A stretch of DNA of 64,000 nt, from NCBI RefSeq assembly GCF_001620365.2, contig NZ_LQMT02000018.1:2396-66395 (forward strand), written 5' to 3'. The position numbers and the translations under genes are program-made. Within the stretch, counting starts at the first letter, position 1; every line of letters begins with the position of its first letter. The notes under the pieces are model-generated. The model saw only the letters and a program-made list of their open reading frames with translations, was not told the DNA's origin and ran no database searches. This stretch comes from Amycolatopsis keratiniphila subsp. keratiniphila (GTDB taxonomy: Bacteria; Actinomycetota; Actinomycetes; Mycobacteriales; Pseudonocardiaceae). Positions 57,280 through 64,000 of the stretch are shown in pieces.

Positions 57280-58737
57280 ATGGCCGAGCAGCGCACCCGG
57301 TCCACACTGGACCGGTTCTTCAAGATCAGCGAGCGCGGCTCGACACCGGGGCGGGAGATCCGCGGCGGGATCGTCACCTTCTTCACGATGGCCTACATCG
57401 TGGTGCTGAATCCGCTGATCATCGGCAGCTTCTCCGCCGAAGACGCGGGCGCGCACAAGGACGTCCTCGGCAACATCCTCCCCGTGCCACAGGTCGCCGC
57501 GGTGACCGCGCTGGTCGCCGGGGTGCTGACGATCGTCATGGGCCTGGTCGCGAACTACCCGTTCGCCATCGCCACCGGACTCGGCATCAACAGCCTGATC
57601 GCGGTCACCTTCGCCTCGCAGATGACCTGGCCGGAGGCGATGGGCCTGGTGGTGATCGAGGGCCTGGTCATCGTCCTGCTGGTGTTCGCCGGCATCCGGA
57701 CGGCGGTGTTCAACGCCGTGCCGCCGCCGCTGAAATCCGCGATCGCGGTCGGCATCGGCCTGTTCATCTGCCTGATCGGCCTGGTCGACGCCGGCTTCGT
57801 CCGCCGCGTGCCGGATGAGGCGAAGACGACCGTGCCGGTCGGGCTGGGCATCAACGGCTCGATCGCTTCGTGGCCGACGCTGGTGTTCGTCGTCGGTCTG
57901 CTGGTCACCGGGATCCTGGTGGCGAAGCGGATCAAGGGCGCGATCCTGATCGGTGTCCTCGCGTCGACCGTGGTCGCGATCGTCGTCGAGGCGATCACGA
58001 AGGTCGGCCCCTCGAAGGGCGTGAACCCGCAGGGCTGGAACCTCGGCTACCCGGCGCTGCCGGAGCAGGTCCTGGGCGTGCCGGACCTCTCGCTGGTCGG
58101 TGACATCTCCTTCGGCGCCTGGACGCGGCTGCCGATCATCACCGTGGTCCTGCTGGTGTTCACCCTGGTGCTGGCGGACTTCTTCGACACCATGGGCTCG
58201 ATGACCGGCCTGGCGAAGGAAGGCGGCCTGCTTCCGGCGGACGGCAAGCTCCCGAACGTCGGCAAGGCCCTGTTCGTCGACGGCACCGCCGCGGTGGCGG
58301 GCGGTTTCGCGTCGTCGAGTTCGAACACCGTCTTCGTCGAATCCGCGTCCGGTATCGCCGAGGGCGCCAGGACCGGGCTCGCGAACGTCGTCACCGGCGT
58401 GCTGTTCATCGCGGCCATGTTCCTGACCCCGCTCTACCAGGTCGTCCCGGTCGAGGCCGCCGCCCCGGCGCTGGTCGTCGTCGGCGCGCTGATGATGAGC
58501 CAGGTCAAGGAGATCGACTTCTCCGACTTCACCATCGCGCTGCCCGCGTTCCTGACGATCGTGATCATGCCGTTCACCTACTCGATCGCCAACGGCATCG
58601 GCGCCGGCTTCGTCAGCTACGTCGTCATCCGCGCCGTCACCGGGAAGGCCAAGGGCGTGCACCCGCTGATGTGGGGCATCGCGGCGATGTTCGTGGCCTA
58701 TTTCGCGGTCGGACCGATCCAGGCCGCGTTCAACTGA
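57280..58737 (+). CDS. NCS2 family purine/xanthine permease (AzgA-like)
   Basis: 485 residues, about 12-14 membrane segments. REIRGGIVTFFTMAYIVVLNP, ATGLGINSLIAV, LADFFDTMGSMTGLAKE and SSSNTVFVESASGIAEGARTGLANV are diagnostic of AzgA-type hypoxanthine/adenine/guanine carriers. It takes up purine bases with protons. ATG 57280 has AAGGG upstream. Confidence 0.92.
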   Translation: MAEQRTRSTLDRFFKISERGSTPGREIRGGIVTFFTMAYIVVLNPLIIGSFSAEDAGAHKDVLGNILPVPQVAAVTALVAGVLTIVMGLVANYPFAIATGLGINSLIAVTFASQMTWPEAMGLVVIEGLVIVLLVFAGIRTAVFNAVPPPLKSAIAVGIGLFICLIGLVDAGFVRRVPDEAKTTVPVGLGINGSIASWPTLVFVVGLLVTGILVAKRIKGAILIGVLASTVVAIVVEAITKVGPSKGVNPQGWNLGYPALPEQVLGVPDLSLVGDISFGAWTRLPIITVVLLVFTLVLADFFDTMGSMTGLAKEGGLLPADGKLPNVGKALFVDGTAAVAGGFASSSSNTVFVESASGIAEGARTGLANVVTGVLFIAAMFLTPLYQVVPVEAAAPALVVVGALMMSQVKEIDFSDFTIALPAFLTIVIMPFTYSIANGIGAGFVSYVVIRAVTGKAKGVHPLMWGIAAMFVAYFAVGPIQAAFN

Positions 58738-58792
58738 CCAGCGGTTATGTCATCCGTGGGCGATCTCACGGGCCGATGATCCGATCGTGAGG

Positions 58793-58798
58793 TAAGCT
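58793..58798 (+). promoter_or_regulatory. -10 hexamer TAAGCT, leaderless marR
   Basis: TAAGCT ends 6 nt before ATG 58805. GTAAGCTAAC is a partial dyad and could also be the operator bound by this MarR protein. Confidence 0.5.
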
Positions 58799-58804
58799 AA
58801 CTAT

Positions 58805-59236
58805 ATGTCCGGAGACACGCACGAGCGCTCACTGGCGAGCCGCCTGCGTCTCGCGGTGGTGCGGCTCAATCGACGGCTACGGGCCCAGCGTGCCGGTGAC
58901 GGCATCTCGCTGACCCAGGTGTCCGCGTTGTCGACGTTGCACAAATGCGGTGCGCTGACCCCTGGCCAGCTCGCCGCGAAGGAAGGCGTCCAGCCGCCTT
59001 CGATGACGAGGGTGATCGCCGCGCTCGAGGAGATGGGTTACGTCGAGCGCAGGCCGCATCCGACGGACGGCCGCCAGGCCATCGTCGAACTGTCCGATCG
59101 CGGCCGGGCCTACGTGATCGAGCAGATCACCGCGCGGGAGATCTGGCTGGACAAGCAATTGGCGGAGTTGAGCGCCGAAGAACGTGAAGTGCTCTCTCGC
59201 GCCTCCGAGATCATCGACAGGATGGCGGGGAACTAA
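58805..59236 (+). CDS. MarR family regulator
   Basis: 143 residues, winged helix (PGQLAAKEGVQPPSMTRVIAALEEMGYVERRPHPTDGRQ). The MFS gene starts 5 bp after its stop, so it most likely controls its own operon with the exporter. It resembles Rv0880. Confidence 0.9.
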   Translation: MSGDTHERSLASRLRLAVVRLNRRLRAQRAGDGISLTQVSALSTLHKCGALTPGQLAAKEGVQPPSMTRVIAALEEMGYVERRPHPTDGRQAIVELSDRGRAYVIEQITAREIWLDKQLAELSAEEREVLSRASEIIDRMAGN

Positions 59237-59241
59237 CAGCG

Positions 59242-60603
59242 GTGACGACCACGGGTAACGAAACACAGTGTCCTTCCAAGACCACCGTTACCCGGGAACC
59301 CGCACCACCGCCACCTCCCGCGCGCGAGAAACCGCGCGGGAGCATGTTCTCCTCGCTGAAGGTCCGCAACTACCGGCTCTTCTTCACCGGCCAGGTCATC
59401 TCGAACATCGGCACCTGGATGCAGCGCATCGCGCAGGACTGGCTGGTGTTCACCCTCAGCGGCAACGACCCGATCGCGCTCGGCATCGCGGTCGCGCTGC
59501 AGTTCGCGCCGACACTGTTCCTCTCGCTGTGGGCCGGGGTGCTGGCCGACCGCGTCGACAAACGACGGCTGCTGATCGGTATCCAGATCGCCGTGCTGGC
59601 GCAGGCGGTGATCCTCGGCGCCCTCGACCTGAGCGGGATCGCGGCGCTCTGGCACGTGTACCTCCTCTGCTTCACCCTCGGCGTGACGGCGTCGCTGGAG
59701 GTGCCCGCGCGGCAGTCGTTCGTCGCCGAGATGGTCGGCAGGGACAAGGTCACCAACGCCGTCGCGCTCAACTCGTCGATCTTCAACATGGCCCGCATCG
59801 TCGGCCCGGCCATCGCGGGTTTCGCGATCACCTGGGTCGGCACCGGCTGGCTGTTCATGGCGAACGCGGTGAGCACGGGCGCCGTCATCGCCGCGCTGGT
59901 GCTGATGAACCCGGACAAGCTCTTCCGCGGCCCGGCCATCCCGCGCGAGAAGGGGCAGCTCGTCGAGGGGCTGCGGTACGTCCGGCGGCGCAGTGACCTG
60001 ATGACGGTGATGGTGCTGGTGTTCTTCGTGAGCACGTTCGGCATCACGTACTTCACGTCGCTGCCGATCGTCGCCGCGAACGTCTTCCACACCAACGCCG
60101 ACGGCTACGGCCTGCTGTCGACGCTGGTCGCCGTCGGCACCTTCACCGGCGCGCTGATGTCGGCCCGCCGCAACACCCGCGGCGGTCCGCGCGTGCGGCT
60201 GCTGCTGATCTCGGCGTTCCTGCTCGGCGCGTTCGAGGTGATCACCGCGTTCATGCCGACTTACCTGAGCTTCGGCCTCGCGCTGATCCCGCTCGGCTTC
60301 GCCACGATCACCTTCCTGAACACGGCGAACGCGCTCGTGCAGACCGCGGTCAGCCCGGAGATGCGCGGCCGGGTGATGGGCCTGTACGTGCTGGTGCTGA
60401 TCGGCGGCAACCCCGTCGGCGGCCCGATGACCGGCTGGATGGCCGACGCCTTCGGTGGCCGCTCGCCGTTCTACATCGGCGGCGCGATCTCGGCGGTCGC
60501 CGCGGTGGTATGTGCCGTCGTGCTGATCCGGCGTGGCGGGGTGAGCCTGCCGGTGCGGCGGTTCGGGAACGGCCTGCGCGTGCTGAAGCGGGAACGGGTG
60601 TGA
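59242..60603 (+). CDS. MFS exporter (MFS_3 type)
   Basis: 453 residues. A short proline-rich start then about 12 helices: LKVRNYRLFFTGQVISNIGTWMQRIAQDWLV is the typical start of MFS_3 exporters (enterobactin-exporter-like), followed by GVLADRVDKRRLL. The partner MarR gene suggests drug or metabolite efflux. The next gene overlaps by 4 bp. Confidence 0.9.
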   Translation: MTTTGNETQCPSKTTVTREPAPPPPPAREKPRGSMFSSLKVRNYRLFFTGQVISNIGTWMQRIAQDWLVFTLSGNDPIALGIAVALQFAPTLFLSLWAGVLADRVDKRRLLIGIQIAVLAQAVILGALDLSGIAALWHVYLLCFTLGVTASLEVPARQSFVAEMVGRDKVTNAVALNSSIFNMARIVGPAIAGFAITWVGTGWLFMANAVSTGAVIAALVLMNPDKLFRGPAIPREKGQLVEGLRYVRRRSDLMTVMVLVFFVSTFGITYFTSLPIVAANVFHTNADGYGLLSTLVAVGTFTGALMSARRNTRGGPRVRLLLISAFLLGAFEVITAFMPTYLSFGLALIPLGFATITFLNTANALVQTAVSPEMRGRVMGLYVLVLIGGNPVGGPMTGWMADAFGGRSPFYIGGAISAVAAVVCAVVLIRRGGVSLPVRRFGNGLRVLKRERV

Positions 60604-61016
60604 ACCGGCTCGGCGTCGAACCGTCGGGGACCGGGTTTCTCGACTGGACGATCGACGGCGTCGCGCTGCGGTCGATGGTTCCCGCTGAGCAGCGGACGCC
60701 GCTGTTCCTGGACGACGAACTGTGGCGGGAGGCGGCGGTCGGGACGCTTCGCCGTCTCCTCGGCAGCTTGCCGGGCGATTTCGACGACGGCCGGGTCGCG
60801 CTGCTGGTGTGCCCGGCGTGCGGTGACCTCGGCTGTGGCGCGTACAGCGTCGAGGTCGTCTTCGGAGACGACGTGGTCGAATGGCGGCACTTCGGCTGGC
60901 AAACCGACTACGAGCCGTTCGACGACCCGGAGGAGTACCGGTTCACCGGCGCCCGATTCGAGCGGACGGCGTACGAGACGCTGCTCGGCGACCTGCTGTC
61001 GAAATACCGGTCCTAG
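60600..61016 (+). CDS. Conserved-looking hypothetical protein with Cys cluster
   Basis: 138 residues, soluble. The core LLVCPACGDLGCGAYSVEV has three cysteines in a CPxC...GC pattern that may bind metal, followed by WRHFGWQTDYEPF. No family name recalled with confidence. It is translationally coupled to the MFS gene and overlaps the convergent gene by 4 bp. Confidence 0.75.
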   Translation: MNRLGVEPSGTGFLDWTIDGVALRSMVPAEQRTPLFLDDELWREAAVGTLRRLLGSLPGDFDDGRVALLVCPACGDLGCGAYSVEVVFGDDVVEWRHFGWQTDYEPFDDPEEYRFTGARFERTAYETLLGDLLSKYRS

Positions 61017-62026
61017 CGGCCGAGCAGCGGCGGCACCATCTTCTCGGCGAGGGCCACGAGATCGCCGGTGCCCTTGAACTTGAGCGTCTGCCCGGCCGGA
61101 TCGTCGGTGAGCTGCACGAAGACCCCTCGTCCGTCGACTTGGGCGGGCCGCCCGGCGATCGTCGTGGTCGGGGCGACGGCGGTGGACAGCTCGCTGTAGT
61201 CCGCGGTCACGCCGTTCAGCTCGCAGGCGGCGAAGAAGTTCGGCTTCGCGTTGTCCGGCGGCACACCGAGCGCGCGGCCGAGTTCACCGCACAGCAGCCA
61301 CGAGATCACCGGGAGGGGCTTGTCCTTGATCGGGCCGGGTTCGGTCTTCTCCAGGGCGATCTCGCCGTCCTCGCCGGTTTTCGGCAACTTCGGCCCCGGC
61401 GGCATCGCACCGGCGATCAGCGCTTCGGCGAGGGCCCTTGCCTTCTTTTCGGTTTCGGGGCTCTCGACGAGCCTGCCGCGGAGCGAAATGTGCAGTACCG
61501 GCGAGGCACCGATGTGCGGCGCGACCTCGACGAGTTCGACGCCCAGGGTGGTGCCGTCCTTGTCCGTGGCGATGACCGCGAGCTTACCGGCGACCGTGGT
61601 CTTCGTGGGCAGACCGCGGCTCGTGTCTTCCGGCAGCGCGGGGGCCATCTGCGTGCTGACGTCGAGCTCCGCGGTGACCGCGTGACAGGACTGGCCGGCC
61701 TCGCGAAGCGTGCGACCGCCGAGGATCTCCTCCCAGCGCTGCTCCGGGATCGCCTGGCACAGCACCTGGGCGGCGGTTTCGTCCGTCAGCGCGGCCACCA
61801 TCTCGCCTGTCGGCATCGCGACCGGGCGCAACGCCAGTCCGGGCTTGGACGGCCAGGTCGCGGGGAGCTCGGCTTTCGGTTCGTCGTCCCGGTTCAGCAC
61901 GGTGATCGCGACGACGATGCCGACACCGAACAACAGCAGGACACTGACCAGCGCGCAGCCCGCCCAGATCCACATCGGACGGTCGGTCTTGCGCGCGATG
62001 GCTCGGTAATCGTTCGGGGTGGCCAC
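61013..62026 (-). CDS. Membrane-anchored extracytoplasmic protein, two repeats
   Basis: 337 residues. One N-terminal helix (PMWIWAGCALVSVLLLFGVGIVVAITVL) anchors a large outer domain. Two cysteine pairs (VLCQAIPEQRW ... GQSCHA and LLCGELGRAL ... AACELNG) look like a duplicated DUF3558-type module. Function unknown. GTG 62026 has TAGCTT 6 nt upstream. Confidence 0.72.
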   Translation of the reverse strand: MATPNDYRAIARKTDRPMWIWAGCALVSVLLLFGVGIVVAITVLNRDDEPKAELPATWPSKPGLALRPVAMPTGEMVAALTDETAAQVLCQAIPEQRWEEILGGRTLREAGQSCHAVTAELDVSTQMAPALPEDTSRGLPTKTTVAGKLAVIATDKDGTTLGVELVEVAPHIGASPVLHISLRGRLVESPETEKKARALAEALIAGAMPPGPKLPKTGEDGEIALEKTEPGPIKDKPLPVISWLLCGELGRALGVPPDNAKPNFFAACELNGVTADYSELSTAVAPTTTIAGRPAQVDGRGVFVQLTDDPAGQTLKFKGTGDLVALAEKMVPPLLGR

Positions 62027-62032
62027 GGGGTG

Positions 62033-62038
62033 AAGCTA
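62033..62038 (-). promoter_or_regulatory. -10 hexamer TAGCTT, leaderless
   Basis: TAGCTT (minus strand) ends 6 nt before GTG 62026. Confidence 0.5.
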
Positions 62039-62099
62039 GCCCGTCGGGCGCCGCCTGTCCGGCGAAACGCCAAGGCCTCTTGAGTGGTAAGGGGCCGAG

Positions 62100-62140
62100 T
62101 GTGTGGATTTTGGGGCGTTGGATGACCGGAAATCCACACA
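62100..62140. repeat. Inverted repeat with 11-bp arms
   Basis: TGTGTGGATTT and AAATCCACACA pair perfectly around 19 nt. Confidence 0.8.
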
Positions 62141-62148
62141 GTCCCTCC

Positions 62149-62165
62149 GTGACCGGTCCGGTCAC
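62149..62165. repeat. 17-bp palindrome
   Basis: GTGACCGG-T-CCGGTCAC, a perfect odd palindrome between the two TGTGTGGA hairpins. Confidence 0.7.
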
Positions 62166-62170
62166 GACGG

Positions 62171-62215
62171 GGTGTGTGGATAGAGGGACATTCAACGTCT
62201 CTATCTCCACACACC
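62171..62215. repeat. Inverted repeat with 10-bp arms
   Basis: GGTGTGTGGA and TCCACACACC pair around 25 nt. With 62100-62140 this gives four TGTGTGGA units in alternating orientation. Confidence 0.8.
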
Positions 62216-62408
62216 TCTCACTCTCGGTGACACCCACACCGACCACGTCACGAGGCGCGTTCAGGAGCGTCAGATCGGCCGTTGTCCAAGGGTGTGCGGA
62301 AGTCGTAGTCCCACTCGCTGCCGTCGGCTCCACCACGGCAGCGGGGACTCATGGGACAAGTATGCAGTCACTCAGAAGGGTGAGATCGGCGTCTCTCGGC
62401 CGAACCCC

Positions 62409-62438
62409 TTGCCGGAGTAGATGAGGTTAGGCTAACCT
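62409..62438 (+). promoter_or_regulatory. Promoter overlapping the iron box
   Basis: TTGCCG (62409-62414) and TAACCT (62433-62438) are 18 nt apart. The -10 lies inside the IdeR box, so bound repressor would block it. Start would be near 62445. Confidence 0.45.
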
Positions 62439-62440
62439 CA
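62422..62440. promoter_or_regulatory. IdeR/DtxR iron box
   Basis: TGAGGTTAGGCTAACCTCA is a palindromic 19-mer matching the consensus TTAGGTTAGGCTAACCTAA at 17 of 19 positions. No coding gene with a start codon follows at close range on either strand. Confidence 0.88.
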
Positions 62441-62530
62441 TACATGTCCGCTTCGTGGTGGGAGCGGCAGTCAGTTCGGGAACGGACGAAGCCCCGCAAC
62501 CGGGTTACCCCCGGAGGCGGGGCTTCGTTC
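62441..62530 (+). ncRNA. Candidate iron-responsive small RNA
   Basis: A transcript from the iron-box promoter would run about 85 nt and end in the 12-bp hairpin at 62486-62528. Size and control are like the IdeR-regulated MrsI RNA of mycobacteria. This is inference from layout only. Confidence 0.3.
62486..62528. terminator. Hairpin terminator (nat gene; possibly both strands)
   Basis: ACGAAGCCCCGC and GCGGGGCTTCGT form a perfect 12-bp stem about 40 bp past the nat stop codon. Confidence 0.75.
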
Positions 62531-62569
62531 ATTCCGGAGCGTTCATGGTCGATGACCGCGCCGATCAGG

Positions 62570-63328
62570 TCAAGGCCGTCCCGGCACCCGGTCGAGTTCG
62601 ATCCCGAACTCCTTCCGATAGGCCTCCAGGATCTCCTGGTCACCCGAAAGCCTGGTCTCGGTGCGGACGCCGTGGGTGGTGACGATCAGCTTGTCACCCG
62701 CCAGCGTGACCCGGCCGTGCTTGGTCGGCAGCGAGCAGGTCGGTCCCTGCGTGAAATGCGAGTCCGGCGAGGTCGCCTGCCAGAACGCCGTCGGGACGAA
62801 CTCGTCCAGCGCCCGCGGCCGCCGCTCGATCCGGTACTGGGGTTCGCCGTCCATGAGCACGTCGATGTCGCCGTGGGGCGCGTCGAGCACCAGGAACTCG
62901 CCGTCCGGGTCGGCCTGCGCCTCGGTGGCGGACAGCCGCAGCGGGAACCGGCTGAACCGGCCGAAGCCGACGTCGGCCAGCCACGGCTCATCCAGCTCGA
63001 CGCGGACGACGGCGTGGTCGAACGGCGGCCCGAGGGTGCCGTCCGGCCGGAACACCTTCGCCGCCTGCAGGGTGACGTCGAAGCCGAGCTCACCCAGTAA
63101 GGCGGCGAAGAGCCCGTTCAGCTCGTAACAGAAGCCGCCACGGCGCCGCCGTACGATCTTGCCCGACAGCGCCTCGGTGTCCAGCCCGATCGGTTCGCCG
63201 AGGTGGATGCTCAGGTTCTCGAACGGCACCATCGCGAGATGGCGTTCCTGCAGCGTCCGCAACGCGGCGACGTCCGCGGTGGCGGGGCGGTCGAGCCCGA
63301 GTCGGTCGAGGTATGCGGCGACGTCCAT
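62570..63328 (-). CDS. nat: Arylamine N-acetyltransferase
   Basis: 252 residues with the catalytic triad Cys67 (RGGFCYE), His105 (FDHAVV) and Asp119 (LADVGFG), plus MVPFENLSIHLGE near the start. It transfers acetyl from acetyl-CoA to arylamines or hydrazines. ATG 63328; CAGGGT 6 nt upstream could be a -10. Confidence 0.95.
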   Translation of the reverse strand: MDVAAYLDRLGLDRPATADVAALRTLQERHLAMVPFENLSIHLGEPIGLDTEALSGKIVRRRRGGFCYELNGLFAALLGELGFDVTLQAAKVFRPDGTLGPPFDHAVVRVELDEPWLADVGFGRFSRFPLRLSATEAQADPDGEFLVLDAPHGDIDVLMDGEPQYRIERRPRALDEFVPTAFWQATSPDSHFTQGPTCSLPTKHGRVTLAGDKLIVTTHGVRTETRLSGDQEILEAYRKEFGIELDRVPGRP

Positions 63329-63369
63329 ACGCCCACCCTGACACCTCGACTTCGCTGGAGGTCAAGAAA

Positions 63370-63409
63370 CGAAGAACGGGGCCCTCCTTCGAAGGAGAGC
63401 CCCGCTTCG
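63370..63409 (-). terminator. Terminator of the superoxide dismutase gene
   Basis: A long stem closes on the perfect inner palindrome CTCCTTCGAAGGAG, with GGGGC/GCCCC and CGAAG/CTTCG pairing outside. It starts 12 bp after the sod stop codon. Confidence 0.75.
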
Positions 63410-63421
63410 TGGCGAGAAGAG

Positions 63422-64000
63422 TCAGCCGAGCAGCAGGCCGTTGCCACCGGCGACGGCGTTGTCGAACCGCTTGGAGATCTCGGCCCAGTTGAAGATGTTC
63501 CAGAGCGCCTTGACGTAGTCCGGCTTCACGTTCTTGTAGTCCAGGTAGAACGCGTGCTCCCAGACGTCGACCAGCAGGATCGGCGTGGTCGGGAGGACCA
63601 GGTTGTTGTGGTGGTCACGCAGCTGCTGGGTGATCAGCGTCTTGCCGATCGGGTCCCAGGAGAGCGCGGCCCAGCCGTTGCCCTGGATCGTGGTGGCGAC
63701 CGCGGTGAACTGCGCCTTGAACTTGTCGAAGGAGCCGAACGCCTCGTCGATCGCGGAGGCCAGCTCGCCGGTCGGCTTGTCGCCGCCTTCCGGGGAGAGG
63801 ATCTTCCACCACACGACGTGGTTGGCGTGCCCGGCGAGGTGGAACGCCAGCGTGGTCTGCAGGCCGACGATGTCACCGAAGTTGCCGGCCTCGCGGGCCT
63901 CGGCGATCTTGTCGAGCGTGTCGTTCGCGCCCTTGACGTAGGTCGCGTGGTGCTTGCTGTGGTGCAGCTCGTTGATCTCGCCCGAGATGTGCGGCGCCAG
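63422..64000 (-). CDS. Superoxide dismutase (Fe/Mn), 5' end beyond the window
   Basis: 192 residues are visible; the first few are outside. Metal ligands: His in [10 protein letters not shown], His in [13 protein letters not shown], and Asp/His in [16 protein letters not shown]. The frame stays open to base 64000. It converts superoxide to hydrogen peroxide and oxygen. The visible length suggests a normal protein of about 205-210 residues. The metal, Fe or Mn, is not decided here. Confidence 0.95.
   Translation of the reverse strand: MAPHISGEINELHHSKHHATYVKGANDTLDKIAEAREAGNFGDIVGLQTTLAFHLAGHANHVVWWKILSPEGGDKPTGELASAIDEAFGSFDKFKAQFTAVATTIQGNGWAALSWDPIGKTLITQQLRDHHNNLVLPTTPILLVDVWEHAFYLDYKNVKPDYVKALWNIFNWAEISKRFDNAVAGGNGLLLG

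Larger units (their letters stand above)
62027..62569. other. 543-bp intergenic region with hairpins, iron box and terminator
   Basis: No protein gene is supported. In order it holds the leaderless promoter of the minus-strand gene, three hairpins built from TGTGTGGA units (62100-62215), an unexplained stretch (62216-62408), an IdeR/DtxR box with promoter (62409-62440) and a hairpin (62486-62528). Confidence 0.75.

Noticed and set aside
58788..58806. Possible iron box before the MarR gene
   Set aside because: GAGGTAAGCTAACT resembles half of an IdeR box but is one base short and not a symmetric 19-mer; it fits a -10 and a MarR dyad better.
62444..63100. Open frame starting at the ATG right after the iron box
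   Set aside because: It runs through the nat terminator hairpin and antisense to nat, with no recognisable domain; a protein-coding gene there is unlikely.

Overview
The window is high-GC actinomycete chromosome, most likely Pseudonocardiaceae and probably Amycolatopsis-like. The evidence is strongly GC-biased codon use, frequent GTG and TTG starts, a conservon-type (cvn) operon, a SARP/AfsR-type regulator, bacterial XPB helicase, an rpf gene with a c-di-AMP riboswitch, and many dispersed perfect hairpin repeats. I found 64 genes I can support. One, a superoxide dismutase, runs off the right edge. The left edge cuts through a palindromic repeat. I saw no rRNA, tRNA, CRISPR array, transposase or integrase.

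Layout: 0-7.7 kb holds menC, a large SARP-NB-ARC-TPR regulator, DUF72 and DUF4253 proteins, and XPB helicase. 7.7-27.5 kb looks like an accessory block. It contains an LppU-like protein, three SsuA/NMT1-like substrate-binding lipoproteins, a complete ABC importer, two conservon-type (CvnA-like) sensor ATPases with a probable nitrate/nitrite-sensing N-terminal region, cutC, a benzoylformate decarboxylase-like enzyme, a full cvnABCD operon and a second partial cvnBC pair. It ends in a scarred junction (duplicated 3' gene fragments) and a DUF3800-like gene. 27.6-54 kb resembles the mycobacterial rpfA/moa neighbourhood: helicase-associated protein, malic enzyme, moaC-mog-moaE, rpfA, moaD-moaA, then modABC with a TOBE regulator, YccF, PhzF, acyl-CoA synthetase, R2lox with its TetR regulator, a cold-shock protein, a DUF2771 lipoprotein, a long-N-terminus MFS carrier and glutaminyl cyclase. 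54-64 kb has DUF3027 and sacsin-like genes, DUF2530, an NCS2 permease, MarR-MFS, two hypothetical proteins, arylamine N-acetyltransferase and superoxide dismutase.

Functional threads: molybdate uptake (modABC) and molybdenum cofactor synthesis (moaA, C, D, E and mog) are split around rpfA. The leader of rpfA combines a perfect GlxR/CRP site with a ydaO-type riboswitch. Two SsuA-like binding-protein genes are each transcribed divergently from a CvnA-like sensor gene, which suggests solute capture and conservon signalling may be linked. An iron box (IdeR/DtxR) with no gene behind it lies just upstream of a hairpin and may drive a small RNA.

Non-coding structure: most convergent gene pairs are separated by long hairpins of several unrelated sequence families, in many of which each arm is itself a hairpin. 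At least twelve genes have a TANNNT -10 hexamer 6-7 nt before the start codon and little sign of a ribosome-binding site, so leaderless transcription appears common. Family assignments are by reading the protein sequences. No database search was run.
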